Shown here: positions 32,071-40,949 of the stretch, one piece after another
Numbering within the stretch: the stretch's first letter is position 1
Layout: every line of letters starts with the position of its first letter
From: JAWPMT01 sp965229785
Lineage (GTDB): Bacteria; Bacteroidota; Bacteroidia; Cytophagales; Cyclobacteriaceae
Assembly: GCA_965229785.1 (NCBI GenBank)
Contig: CBDDJS010000001.1
Coordinates: 434,001-498,000 of the forward strand
Direction of reading: 5' to 3'
Length of the DNA stretch: 64,000 nt
Notes under the pieces: model-generated
What the model saw: only the letters and a program-made list of their open reading frames with translations
Told to the model about the DNA's origin: nothing
Database searches by the model: none
Position numbers and translations under genes: made by a program

Positions 32071-32814
32071 ATGGACCATCAGACAGCAATTATCACGGGA
32101 GCATCGACTGGTATTGGAAAAGCGATCACGAAACTTTTCCTTGAAAAGGGGTATCATGTCGTCATGAACTCGTCCAGTCAGGAAAACCTTGAAAAGGCAC
32201 ATGCTGCTTTCGGTTCTCCGAACAGCGCCATTCTGGTAGCAGGAGATATTTCCATAAAAGAAGTAGCGGAACGTCTGGTAAAGACCGCCGTGGACAAGTA
32301 TGGCAGTGTTGATGTATTGGTCAACAACGCGGGCGTTTTTTCACCCAGGCCATTTTTGGAAGTAGAAGAAAGTGAATTGGATTCATTCCTGGCCGTGAAT
32401 CTCAAAGGGACATTTCATGCCTCACAAGCAGCTGTAAATCAAATGTTGCTGCAGGATGGAGGTAGTATCATCAACGTTGGAACGGCCCTGGTTGATCATG
32501 CTATTGCTGGCTTTCCTGCTACTGCACCTATTGCCAGTAAAGGGGCAATCCATGCATTGACCAGGCAATTGGCTGCTGAGTTCGGAAAAAATAATATCCG
32601 AGTCAATACGATAGCGCCAGGCATCATCAGAAGCCCGCTACAGGAAAAAATCGGAGTAAACGATGCCGACAATTTAGCAGGCCTTCATTTGCTCAATAGA
32701 ATAGGAGAAGTCAGGGAGGTAGCAGAAGCAGTGTATTATCTGGTGTCTGCTAAGTTCGTGACAGGAGAAACCTTTAACGTTGCCGGGGGACACACCGTAG
32801 GGCACGCCATCTAA
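32071..32814 (+). CDS. SDR-family oxidoreductase lacking the catalytic tyrosine
   Basis: The 247-residue Rossmann protein has TGASTGIGKA (9-18), NNAG (85-88), and the segment RVNTIAPGIIRSP typical of classical SDRs. The active-site YxxxK reads PIASK (153-157), so the Tyr is replaced by Pro while Lys157 is kept. The Ser site reads NVGTALVDHA, apparently Thr. Some SDR subfamilies with VDHAI..FPA....ASKG look similar, so this may be a variant enzyme or a binding protein rather than an ordinary dehydrogenase. The cofactor is probably NAD(P)H. It starts 5 bases after the tautomerase gene. Confidence 0.85.
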   Translation: MDHQTAIITGASTGIGKAITKLFLEKGYHVVMNSSSQENLEKAHAAFGSPNSAILVAGDISIKEVAERLVKTAVDKYGSVDVLVNNAGVFSPRPFLEVEESELDSFLAVNLKGTFHASQAAVNQMLLQDGGSIINVGTALVDHAIAGFPATAPIASKGAIHALTRQLAAEFGKNNIRVNTIAPGIIRSPLQEKIGVNDADNLAGLHLLNRIGEVREVAEAVYYLVSAKFVTGETFNVAGGHTVGHAI

Positions 32815-32825
32815 AACAATTGAGT

Positions 32826-33194
32826 ATGTACGAAGAGCATGTTAAAAACATTACCCAGGTGATACCTGGTTGCTTTGATAGGGTTTATCAGGAAAATTTG
32901 AATCAACCTCAGCAATGCCTTATACCTGAAGCAAAGCGCTATGGAGACGCCACGGAGGAGGAATGCGTCACAACCCCGGAGGAATTCTCTGTAGGTTTAA
33001 AAAACAGTAAAAATACCACCGAACTTCAGGAGAAGTTTTGGATGGAGATTCTGAGAAAGGAGGTTATCAATAACGTAGCCATGGTAAGGGCTCATTTAAA
33101 AATACTGGCCCACAATTGCTACGACTTTTTATTATTAAGCCTCGCGAATGCGGAGTGGAAAATAGTGAATAAAGTTTTTGATCATGTGGAATAA
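32826..33194 (+). CDS. NTF2-fold protein (lumazine-binding/SnoaL-like)
   Basis: The 122-residue protein ends NCYDFLLLSLANAEWKIVNKVFDHV. With NVAMVRAHLKILAH before it, this is the usual ending of the NTF2-like proteins annotated as putative lumazine-binding. It likely binds a small hydrophobic molecule and may lack catalytic residues. The ATG at 32826 is used; a TTG at 32820 would add two residues. It is 11 bases behind the SDR gene and overlaps the monooxygenase gene by 11 bases, so the operon is tightly coupled. Confidence 0.75.
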   Translation: MYEEHVKNITQVIPGCFDRVYQENLNQPQQCLIPEAKRYGDATEEECVTTPEEFSVGLKNSKNTTELQEKFWMEILRKEVINNVAMVRAHLKILAHNCYDFLLLSLANAEWKIVNKVFDHVE

Positions 33195-34260
33195 CACAGC
33201 GGTAAGTAAATCCCTAAGGATCAAATATCCCATAATCCAGGGTGCATTTGGTGGAAGGTTTTCTTCCGTCCAATTGGTCGCTGCGGTTTCTAATGCAGGA
33301 GGAATGGGATCCTTCGGGCTCAATGCTCGATCACCGGAAGAAATCCTGAAGATCGATGCAGACATCAGGCAATCTACTAACGGCACATATGCCCTCAATT
33401 TATGGGTGCCCCTTGCCAACGACCCGCTCAATGATTTTGATGAATTGGCATTTGAAGCATGGAAGCAACGATTCGCTCCATATTTCGAAAAAATGAAGTT
33501 GCCCCTTCCTCAAAGGCCGAAGCTCGACGGGCCCAATTTTGAAGAACAGCTTGAAGCGGTAATTCAGGTTCGACCACCTGTGGTGAGTTTTATTTTCGGA
33601 ATTCCTTCAAAAGAGGTACTCCAGGAATTACGGAAATTTGGGATCGTGACCATGGCTTCAGCAACAACACCAGAAGAGGCCAGAATGCTGCAGGATAGCC
33701 TTGTGGACCTGATCATTGCCACCGGACAAAACGCCGGAGGGCACCGACCTTCATTCTTAAATTCACCAGAAGATTCATTGATGGATACGCAGACCCTGGT
33801 AGAAAAGGTACTGAATGAAGTAACTAAGCCTGTGATAGTCGCGGGAGGCATCTCAGATGGACGAAAAGCAGCTGAATACTTTCGAATGGGCGTATCAGGT
33901 GTACAGGTAGGCACCGCCTTTCTTGCCACTGACGAATCCGGAGCGTCGAAGTATCACAAGTCTCAGTTAAGATCGGAAGAATCGTATCAGACGGACCTGA
34001 CGAGGGTTTTCACAGGGAGGTTAGCGCGATCAATAACCTCGGATTTTATTCGAGAATTTAACCAGTCTGGAAATGGGGGATACGCACCTTATCCTTTGCA
34101 AAGTAAGCTGATGAATGCTCTTTGGAATGTGCATGAAAAGGAAATTGCGGAAGCCCATACACCCTTATGGGCAGGAATACCATCGGGAATTCTGCATCAC
34201 ACCCAAGCGGAGAAATTGTTTATTTCACTGGTACATGAGGTTGAGAAGGAGATAAATTGA
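33184..34260 (+). CDS. Nitronate monooxygenase-like FMN enzyme
   Basis: The 358-residue TIM-barrel protein resembles NMO/2-nitropropane dioxygenases: LRIKYPIIQGAFGG, the VAAVSNAGGMGSFG turn, ATGQNAGGHRPSF, and GGISDGRKAAEYFRMGVSGVQVGTAFLATDES, which are the FMN phosphate and substrate loops. These flavoenzymes oxidise nitronates, often as protection against 3-nitropropionate. The start is placed at ATG 33184, in frame with MWNN, two codons after a TTG. It is the last gene of the operon. With the tautomerase and SDR it suggests handling of electrophilic or nitro compounds, an inference. Confidence 0.85.
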   Translation: MWNNTAVSKSLRIKYPIIQGAFGGRFSSVQLVAAVSNAGGMGSFGLNARSPEEILKIDADIRQSTNGTYALNLWVPLANDPLNDFDELAFEAWKQRFAPYFEKMKLPLPQRPKLDGPNFEEQLEAVIQVRPPVVSFIFGIPSKEVLQELRKFGIVTMASATTPEEARMLQDSLVDLIIATGQNAGGHRPSFLNSPEDSLMDTQTLVEKVLNEVTKPVIVAGGISDGRKAAEYFRMGVSGVQVGTAFLATDESGASKYHKSQLRSEESYQTDLTRVFTGRLARSITSDFIREFNQSGNGGYAPYPLQSKLMNALWNVHEKEIAEAHTPLWAGIPSGILHHTQAEKLFISLVHEVEKEIN

Positions 34261-34470
34261 TCTTAGTCCTTGCCCCAGTTACGTAAGCTCGATCAATTGC
34301 CGGATTCGAATCGCTATTTTTTGCACTACCTGTCCTGGCCCCGATGTGTCCACACGCCTCCCTGCGAAGCGTGTCTGACGAGAAGATGGCATGTTGAGAC
34401 GCCTTGAGGCCTGTTTGTAATGTTTCATTTCTTCGAGCTTAAGGTAGAACATTAGATTAGGTTTATTACT

Positions 34471-34512
34471 CATACAAATATCAAACAAATTGATTAGTTT
34501 TGTATTTGTATG
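34471..34512 (+). promoter_or_regulatory. PadR-type operator overlapping the -7 element
   Basis: CATACAAATA (34471-34480) and TATTTGTATG (34503-34512) are exact inverted copies 22 bases apart. TAGTTTTG (34495-34502) lies between them and matches the -7 consensus TAnnTTTG. The start codon of padR is 12 bases on. A dimer bound here would block the promoter, as expected for PadR autorepression. The preceding 34261-34470 holds nothing I can call. Confidence 0.65.
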
Positions 34513-34523
34513 ATAAATGAATC

Positions 34524-34847
34524 ATGAAAGGAAATTCGATTGGGGAGTTTGAGGAATTGGTCTTACTGACCGCCGCTGCATTGAAAGAACAAGCGTATGG
34601 GGTTGCCATTGTGGAGGAAATCCGGCAGACCACAGGCAGGCTGGTCAATATCGGTGCTATTCATACCGTGTTGCGACGATTGGAAGATAAAGGACTGGTC
34701 AGTTCGAAGATGAGCGGCGCTACCCAAAAACGAGGTGGTCGAAGAAAACGTATCTATGAACTAACCTCAAGTGGTATGGAGACCCTGGATCATCTTTATG
34801 AAGTACGGGTAACGCTCTATCGTAGGATTCGACCCACTGCTACATGA
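34524..34847 (+). CDS. PadR-family transcriptional regulator
   Basis: The 107-residue winged-helix protein has FEELVLLTAAALKEQAYGVAIVEEI and IGAIHTVLRRLEDKGLVSSKM. These are the PadR helix-turn-helix and wing (G..Y.......L...G.......LYP.L..LE..GL). It is a short PadR with almost no C-terminal dimer helix, like those that control ABC permeases in Bacteroidota. The ligand is unknown. The next gene starts inside its stop (ATGA), so it and the permease are one unit. A long palindrome spans its promoter. Confidence 0.9.
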   Translation: MKGNSIGEFEELVLLTAAALKEQAYGVAIVEEIRQTTGRLVNIGAIHTVLRRLEDKGLVSSKMSGATQKRGGRRKRIYELTSSGMETLDHLYEVRVTLYRRIRPTAT

Positions 34848-37489
34848 ATCCGTCACCTCCCAAATGGGCCCTCGCATTCCTGCGGTCTTTTTGCAGGGAA
34901 GAATTCCTGGAAGAAATAGAAGGGGATCTGTATGAGACCTTTATGAATAAGTCTGAGCAAAGCGGCGTACGATTTGCCCAAAGGACTTTTTTACTTGATG
35001 TATTGAAATTCTTCAGATGGTCAAATTTTAAATATCCAACTATGGGAAAATGGGAGCTTAATCCTGGTCTTTGGATTCATCATTTCAAAATAGCGGTGAG
35101 GGTGCTACGGCGCAATACGCTTTTTTCAGTTATTAATGTCTGCGGATTGGCCCTCGGCATATTGTGCTTTGTGGTCCTTTTGGTTTATTACTTGCAGGAG
35201 TCAAGCTACGATACGCACTTCCCTCGATATGAACGCATCTATCGTATAGCTTCAAATGTCGTGAACGATGGCCAATTCCAGGAATCCGCCAAAAGCCCGG
35301 TTCCCTTGTCGGCATTACTAGCGGGTAATTTGTCGCTGGAGGCTACATATGTGCGCATGATGCCCTGGCAAGGATACGTCCGTCATGAGCTAGGCGAACG
35401 GTATAAGGAATCTCACTTTGTCTTTGCAGATAAGGATATGTTTAGCCTGTTCCCAATGGAGGTTGTGCAAGGTTCTATTGAAACGGTCTTGGGTGCACCC
35501 TGGCAAGTTGCGATTACTGAGAGCAAAGCAAGGCAGTATTTTGGAAATGAAAACCCTATTGGAAAAATCCTCACATTTGAGGAGGATGGAGAACAGGTAT
35601 TTCGATTCCATGTCGGTGCCTTGATACGAGACTTGCCGGACAATACCCACCTGAAAGTCGAATTCATCAGTGGTTTTGAAAGCCTTGATCAGATGTTCCC
35701 TTGGCACAACAACTGGTTTTATCCACGCACTTACTTGTATGTCATGTTCCCGAATTCGGAGGCCGCAACAGGTTTTGAAAAGCTTGCAAAACAGCAATTG
35801 TTGGATAAGGGCGACCCGGATTACCTTGATGATCAGCCTGAATTGATTTTACAGGCACTCACAGATATCCATTTGACTTCTGATCGGGTAGGGGAATGGA
35901 AACCTAACAATACACAGATTAACATTCACTTTTTTCTGTTGTTGGGTCTTTTTATTCTGCTGATCGCCGTGATCAATTATGTGAATCTCACCACTGCGAA
36001 TCACCAGCAAAGGATCCGGGAAATGGGCATAAAGCAAGCCATGGGTGCTTCGAAAAGACAGATCACCTGGCAGTTTTTGAGCGAATCCCTCGCCATGATT
36101 TTACTGGCATTGGTGATAGCTGTGGGCTTGTGGTTGTTGATTTGGCAATCTTTTTTGAGTACGTGGTTACAAGGATCTGTGGTGCTGGAGCTGTTTTCTT
36201 CGATGCGAACGATGATCAGCTTAGTAGTGGCCATTTTGGCCCTCTCCGGATTGGTAGGTTTTTATCCTTCTTTGATCGTCTTGCGTTACAGCCCCGTGGA
36301 TGTGATCAGAAATAACCTCGGCAGATACATGTCGAAAGGGGTACAGCGCAAAGTGCTCGTATCTGTGCAGTTTTCAATGGCGATGGCGATGATATTATTC
36401 ACGATCCTGCTCATGCGTCAATATCACTTCTTGCGCGATAAACCAGCCGGGTATGAAGTAAACTACCGTGTGGCCCTACGGATGGTAGACGACCATGATA
36501 CGGAGAATTATCTGGTGCTCAAAGAACAGTTGCGGCAATTGCCCTTCGTAGAAAATATAGCCATGTCCAGTACACTTATCGGTTTGGGCGACGGATTTCA
36601 TGGTTTCAGTTTTGAGTTTCCTGATCGTACTGAATTGTCAGCGGTGGAACTGTCTACTTTGGGGGTAGACGAAGATTATCTGACTACCATGAATATTCAG
36701 GTGAAAGAAGGCCGGGGCTTTAGTCATGCGTTTACTAATGATGAAAAAGAGTCTTTTATCCTGAATGAAACGGCTGCAAGACAACTCGGAGGGATCACCG
36801 TGGGTGAGGCTGTGGAAATGACCTTGTACACGGGTAGAAGAGAGACAAGAAGAGGAAAAGTCATTGGAATCGTGGAAGACTTTCATTTTCAGTCTTTATA
36901 TGAAAGTATTAAGCCTTTGGTACTTTATGTAAATAAACACAAGTACTATACCGATTTCCTCAATATCAAATTGAACTCACGTCAGTCAGTAATCGAGCAA
37001 GTCCGCGCCATAGAGTCGGCGTATGCTTCGTTTAACCCCGACAAGCCTATGGAGTTAATCTTTTTCGAAGATGAAATTGCCAGCATGTACCAGCGGGAGC
37101 AGGTAGGGGGACAGATCATGGTCTGGTTCACCGCCATGTCGGTATTCATCGCGGCGCTCGGGGCTTTTGGATTGGCTACATACTTATTTCGAAAACGGAC
37201 CCGCGAGATTGGGGTAAGAAAAGTACTTGGCGCTTCGAGACGAGAGGTTACCCTTTTTGTGACCCGTGAGTATGTGATTTTGATTGCCATAGCCTGCGTT
37301 GTTTCCTGGCCGGCGGTGAATTACTTTGCTCAGGTATGGTTAAGCAATTTTGCTTACACGATAAGGTTTGGTATTGAGAACTACTTACTGGGGCTGGGCA
37401 TTTTACTTTTGATCGTGCTTTTATCCAATATCCAACAGATCATCTGGTCCATCAGACTGAATCCGGTGGATTATCTGAGGGATGAATGA
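34844..37489 (+). CDS. ABC permease with PadR-associated N-terminal prefix domain
   Basis: The 881-residue protein has an extra 60-residue cytoplasmic prefix (WALAFLRSFCREEFLEEIEGD and on) that is typical of permeases encoded behind PadR. MacB_PCD and FtsX modules follow, twice, ending in IRLNPVDYLRDE. The coupling helix segments are IREMGIKQAMGASKRQITWQ and TREIGVRKVLGASRREVT. No ATPase is encoded here, so a shared ATPase elsewhere is likely. It is a relative of the 816-residue permease at 21810-24260, with which it shares layout and C-terminus. The regulators differ (PadR against BlaI/M56). Confidence 0.9.
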   Translation: MNPSPPKWALAFLRSFCREEFLEEIEGDLYETFMNKSEQSGVRFAQRTFLLDVLKFFRWSNFKYPTMGKWELNPGLWIHHFKIAVRVLRRNTLFSVINVCGLALGILCFVVLLVYYLQESSYDTHFPRYERIYRIASNVVNDGQFQESAKSPVPLSALLAGNLSLEATYVRMMPWQGYVRHELGERYKESHFVFADKDMFSLFPMEVVQGSIETVLGAPWQVAITESKARQYFGNENPIGKILTFEEDGEQVFRFHVGALIRDLPDNTHLKVEFISGFESLDQMFPWHNNWFYPRTYLYVMFPNSEAATGFEKLAKQQLLDKGDPDYLDDQPELILQALTDIHLTSDRVGEWKPNNTQINIHFFLLLGLFILLIAVINYVNLTTANHQQRIREMGIKQAMGASKRQITWQFLSESLAMILLALVIAVGLWLLIWQSFLSTWLQGSVVLELFSSMRTMISLVVAILALSGLVGFYPSLIVLRYSPVDVIRNNLGRYMSKGVQRKVLVSVQFSMAMAMILFTILLMRQYHFLRDKPAGYEVNYRVALRMVDDHDTENYLVLKEQLRQLPFVENIAMSSTLIGLGDGFHGFSFEFPDRTELSAVELSTLGVDEDYLTTMNIQVKEGRGFSHAFTNDEKESFILNETAARQLGGITVGEAVEMTLYTGRRETRRGKVIGIVEDFHFQSLYESIKPLVLYVNKHKYYTDFLNIKLNSRQSVIEQVRAIESAYASFNPDKPMELIFFEDEIASMYQREQVGGQIMVWFTAMSVFIAALGAFGLATYLFRKRTREIGVRKVLGASRREVTLFVTREYVILIAIACVVSWPAVNYFAQVWLSNFAYTIRFGIENYLLGLGILLLIVLLSNIQQIIWSIRLNPVDYLRDE

Positions 37490-37637
37490 ATTTGCGTTCT
37501 GTTTCTACTTCCTGACAGATACACGAAAGGGAGAGCTACTGTCCCATCAATGATATTGAACCATTGCTTAGTAAAAACATGGGTGTAAATGTTAAGCTCC
37601 TATTCAAAAGGACCCGATAAAACGGATCATTTCAGGT

Positions 37638-39026
37638 TTAGTAAACCACGAAAGTCAAGACCGTAATAGCGATCACTCCCAATAGGCCGATGATCATACC
37701 CACCAGACGAAAATCTTTGATTGACAAGGTGCCTGAAGAGTAAACGACGGAGTTGGGTGGGGTGGATATGGGGAGTAGCAAGGCTGTGCTGCAAGACAAA
37801 CCAACAATTACACTGGCTTCTATTGGGTGATTCGGAAGCATTAGGGCTACCAGAGGAATGATGATTCCCGCGGTGGCGGTGTTGCTCATCAGGTTGGAGA
37901 GGCCAGAAGTAGCCAGACCCAACAGCAATAGTACTAAAAACGGCTGATCGAATTGTGGGAATACGGTAATGAATAGTGTCGCCAGGTCGGATTTCCGGAT
38001 CACGTCGCCTAGTATCAGGCCACCCACAATCAGGATCAATGTGTCCCATGGGACCTTGCGCATATCCTTCGCGCCAAGAATACCGGTCACAGTAAGGACG
38101 ATGATGGGTATAAAGGCGATCACCGGTACAGGAATACCATGGGCTCCGGAGCTCATCCATAGAAATACCGTAACGAAGAAGGTGATGGTGACGATGCGGA
38201 ACGTTGAAGTTCGTGTATCGGGTTTTTCCTGCTTTACTTCCACATAATGCTCAGTGCTGGGATAGAACTTGAGTAGAAGAATCCATCCGAGGAAAAGCAA
38301 CAGCAAGCTGACCGGAACTCCAACGATCATCCATTCGGTGAAGGAGACGTGGATCCCTTGTTCGGCCAGATTACCTACAGCGATGGCGTTGGGGGCGGAC
38401 CCAATGATGGTACCCATACCTGATACCGTAGCGGCAATGGCAATGCCAAGTAGCAATCCCTTACGATAAGGATTGTTGGTCTGGAGTCGGGCAATGACGG
38501 GTTGAACCACAGAGAGCATCATGACAGCCGTAGCGGTATTAGATATGAACATACTTAGTACGCCAGTAGTCAGCATCACACCAAAAAGTACCCAGGCAGG
38601 ATGAGTGCCAAAAAAAGAGAGTACCAAACGCGAAAAATAGCGATCAAAACCCGTTTTGTGCGCGCCTTCCGCAAGAATAAAACCACCCAGAAACAGCCAC
38701 ATTACGGTACTGCTCCATTGAGCAGTGTATTCTTTCCATTCAGGATTGATGGTCGTAGGGTTGAGGTCGTCGAGTAAATAGATGGAAAAACCCAGGACCA
38801 GAAAACTCACGGCAAATGAAGGAATGGCCTCTGTGATCCAAAGGAGGGAAGCCAGGATAAGGATGAACAGCCCATTCGCCTGTTGTGGCATTGCATGCGC
38901 ATCGATGAGTATTCTGGACCCCATGAAAGCGACCAGTACCGATCCCAGGAAAAAGGTCAGTTTTTTCTTGAGCGGCCACTTTTCTTGCAGGTAATGACTT
39001 AGTGCATATATCCGGGAATCGGCCAT
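37638..39026 (-). CDS. SLC13/DASS-family anion-sodium symporter
   Basis: The 462-residue membrane protein has about 11-12 helices and two SNT motifs, MFISNTATAVMM in the first half and LMSNTATAGIIIP in the second. These coordinate sodium and carboxylate in DASS transporters such as VcINDY. PPNSVVYSSG in the C-terminal helix is the usual SLC13 signature region. Substrates are C4-dicarboxylates, citrate or sulfate and cannot be told apart here. No CitMHS or TRK domain is present. It is a single gene, convergent with the PadR-permease unit. Confidence 0.9.
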   Translation of the reverse strand: MADSRIYALSHYLQEKWPLKKKLTFFLGSVLVAFMGSRILIDAHAMPQQANGLFILILASLLWITEAIPSFAVSFLVLGFSIYLLDDLNPTTINPEWKEYTAQWSSTVMWLFLGGFILAEGAHKTGFDRYFSRLVLSFFGTHPAWVLFGVMLTTGVLSMFISNTATAVMMLSVVQPVIARLQTNNPYRKGLLLGIAIAATVSGMGTIIGSAPNAIAVGNLAEQGIHVSFTEWMIVGVPVSLLLLFLGWILLLKFYPSTEHYVEVKQEKPDTRTSTFRIVTITFFVTVFLWMSSGAHGIPVPVIAFIPIIVLTVTGILGAKDMRKVPWDTLILIVGGLILGDVIRKSDLATLFITVFPQFDQPFLVLLLLGLATSGLSNLMSNTATAGIIIPLVALMLPNHPIEASVIVGLSCSTALLLPISTPPNSVVYSSGTLSIKDFRLVGMIIGLLGVIAITVLTFVVY

Positions 39027-39507
39027 TTAGTTTTTGCCGCAATAATAAACCTCAATTCTGTTTCAATGAGCTGATTTTTAGTGGTTTTGAGCTGATTTAT
39101 GGCAGGTATTGAAAAGGTGAAATGACAGGGTGGGTTGTCGTTGAAAAAGTGTTAAACTGATGGCTGTTTTTGAATGAATTCTTATCAAATTTTCAATGGC
39201 CTTTATTTGAAGGTCATGAGCGGCTGCACTTGAAGAAACATTTTTATCCTTCAGTCAGCTATTAACGCTAGTGATGATGATAGAAGATCGGGCGAATACC
39301 ATTATCAAAGCCGGAGGGAATAGATGTCAAAGAAAATTCAGTAAAAATCAATGGTGTGCTCTCGGCTAATAACTTATCGGAGATCGAAATTTTTACGAAA
39401 ACGATTCAGGACTACCGGGTTTCAAGATACTGGAATTGCTTATCCGCATGTTAAGACAAGTACCTATGCTATGTGTTTTAATTGAAGCAATTGATTTGGA
39501 GGTGACC
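39027..39507. other. 481-base gap with a possible eroded coding remnant
   Basis: No complete gene is seen. Around 39320-39450 (plus strand) one frame runs for about 40 codons with protein-like composition (DVKENSVKINGVLSANNLSE and on) before TAA, without a start codon. It could be the decayed end of a former gene. Homology is not recognised. The rest is A+T-rich and contains the upstream region of the SLC13 gene. Confidence 0.3.
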
Positions 39508-39996
39508 TTAATGGTCTCTTCTTTTCCGCCTTTTATTCCGATGTTCGTCACCTACTTTATTTAAGGTTTCCAAAAACTTTTGACGTTGCTCAGGTGTGAA
39601 TACCTCAAAAATGGCCTGCGTGTGGTCGAAGTATTTTTGCTCCCGTTCCCGATGCAGGCTATCCAGCTGAGTAAGAAATTTTCGAGCTTGCGGTTCTTCA
39701 TCCACGGCAAGTGACGCACTGATTTTCTTCTTGACCTCAAAAATGGCTTTGCTGAGCTCCCAAAATTCCTTTTTGTGCGTGCGACTCAGTTTTTCATAAG
39801 CTTCTTTCTGATCATCACTCAAACCCAGTCGTTTTGACATACGGTCTTCGAAATGCCCACGAGTGTCATGGCGATCCCTGTCATGACCTCTATGATGGCG
39901 CTCATCCCCGTCAAAGAAGATCACTGCCAGTAAAACCAGGTTGAGAACCAGCATCGAAATCGTGAGAATCGTTAAGGTTTTTGTCTGCTTACTCAT
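39508..39996 (-). CDS. Periplasmic LTxxQ (Spy/CpxP-like) protein with membrane anchor
   Basis: The 162-residue product has an N-terminal membrane helix (LTILTISMLVLNLVLLAVIFF). A His/Asp/Arg-rich linker follows, then a helical domain with LSDDQKEAYEKLSRTHKKEF and, near the end, FTPEQRQKFLETL. These are the two LTxxQ-like motifs of Spy/CpxP/ZraP proteins. Related anchored sensors in ECF systems bind metal or unfolded protein. The start at 39996 (MSKQTK) overlaps the stop of the anti-sigma gene. The frame also opens at 40023, which is less likely. The ending is strongly basic. Confidence 0.75.
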   Translation of the reverse strand: MSKQTKTLTILTISMLVLNLVLLAVIFFDGDERHHRGHDRDRHDTRGHFEDRMSKRLGLSDDQKEAYEKLSRTHKKEFWELSKAIFEVKKKISASLAVDEEPQARKFLTQLDSLHREREQKYFDHTQAIFEVFTPEQRQKFLETLNKVGDEHRNKRRKRRDH

Positions 39997-40288
39997 AGCT
40001 ACTTTCATATATATCTGAAGCATCCAGGTATTGGTCTACTACCTGTGCCGTAAATTCATCTGTTTGCGGTGCCGATGCACCACGGTTCAATAGCGTCAGG
40101 ATATTGACCATAGCCATCAGAATCATAGCAGCAATGCCGTATTTGAGGTATTGAAGCCACTGATCACCTTTGGACGTCTCTTCCCATCGGGCCATAACTT
40201 TAGACTTGAAATCAGGACCAGGTTGTGCCGATTTCAATCCCTCCAGACTATTGAGGGTAGCTTCGATTTCTTCATTCAGAGGCTTCAT
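39989..40288 (-). CDS. Putative anti-sigma factor, single-pass
   Basis: This 99-residue protein has a cytoplasmic stretch of about 45 residues (MKPLNEEIEATLNSLEGLKS), one membrane helix (YGIAAMILMAMVNILTLL) and a 25-residue periplasmic tail. It is encoded between the ECF sigma gene, which it overlaps by 17 bases, and the anchored LTxxQ protein. This gives the sigma/anti-sigma/periplasmic sensor order seen in CnrYXH-type systems. No ZAS motif is seen, so the call rests on size, topology and position. Confidence 0.65.
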   Translation of the reverse strand: MKPLNEEIEATLNSLEGLKSAQPGPDFKSKVMARWEETSKGDQWLQYLKYGIAAMILMAMVNILTLLNRGASAPQTDEFTAQVVDQYLDASDIYESSYE

Positions 40289-40862
40289 AGTACGCTTTTA
40301 ATATTTTCTTCAAATTACTTTTTGCGCGGTGCATCAATGATTCTACAGATGCGACGCTCTTGTCTAATATTCTCGCAATTTCTTCGTAGCTCAGGCCTTC
40401 TACTTTATGCAAAGTAAAAGCCGCTTGCTGATGTTCCGCCAATTGTTGGATCGCATCAAACAAAATGGCGCTTCGTTCTTTTTGTTCCAACACTACACCA
40501 GGGTGGTAAAATCGCTCACTGCCTACTTCCATGTCGCTCGAGATACTCATGGTATCACCCTTACGTTTTTGCCGATTGCCTTTGCGTATGGATTCCAGAG
40601 ACTTGTTTACAGCGATACGGTACAACCAGGTTTTCACATTGGCCTCTCCCCGAAACTTGTGAATGGACCGAAAGGCCTCCATAAATACTTCCTGAGCCAT
40701 GTCCTCGGCATCTTCAGTGTTTTTCAGGAAGCCCAGACAGGTATTATAGACCAATCCCTGGTACTGGTCTACCAATGTACCAAAGTCGGGCGTAATGCTA
40801 TGGGTTTCTTCCGCTTTTGTCACCCGGGGCAATTCGATTGATGTTGCATTCGCAAAGGCCAT
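40272..40862 (-). CDS. ECF-family RNA polymerase sigma factor
   Basis: The 196-residue protein has sigma region 2 (LVDQYQGLVYNTCLGFLKNTEDAEDMAQEVFMEAF, then FRGEANVKTWLYRIAVNKSL) and region 4 (LAEHQQAAFTLHKVEGLSYEEIARIL, then SVASVESLMHRAK). Between them lies a long linker typical of Bacteroidota ECFs. The gene overlaps the anti-sigma gene, and both are followed by one LTxxQ gene and preceded by another. It probably activates these genes on envelope or metal stress. Confidence 0.92.
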   Translation of the reverse strand: MAFANATSIELPRVTKAEETHSITPDFGTLVDQYQGLVYNTCLGFLKNTEDAEDMAQEVFMEAFRSIHKFRGEANVKTWLYRIAVNKSLESIRKGNRQKRKGDTMSISSDMEVGSERFYHPGVVLEQKERSAILFDAIQQLAEHQQAAFTLHKVEGLSYEEIARILDKSVASVESLMHRAKSNLKKILKAYYEASE

Positions 40863-40910
40863 TTAATAGCGATAAGTTAATATGACTTTATTTGCTTCAA
40901 AAGGTAATTC

Positions 40911-40936
40911 GGGACTTCTCACCTATGAGAAGCCCC
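40911..40936 (-). terminator. Hairpin between LTxxQ protein and sigma gene
   Basis: GGG-CTTCTCA pairs with TGAGAAG-CCC across a 4-base loop. It lies 13 bases past the 41393-40950 gene, on the minus strand. There is no good U-tract, so it could be a weak terminator or an RNA-stabilising hairpin dividing this gene from the sigma operon. Confidence 0.5.
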
Positions 40937-40949
40937 AAGGTCAACTTAA

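Noticed and set aside
34279..34488. 69-codon frame on the minus strand before padR
   Set aside because: Its start overlaps the PadR palindrome region, composition is Arg/Ser-rich without pattern, and no family is recognised. Taken as a chance frame in an intergenic region.
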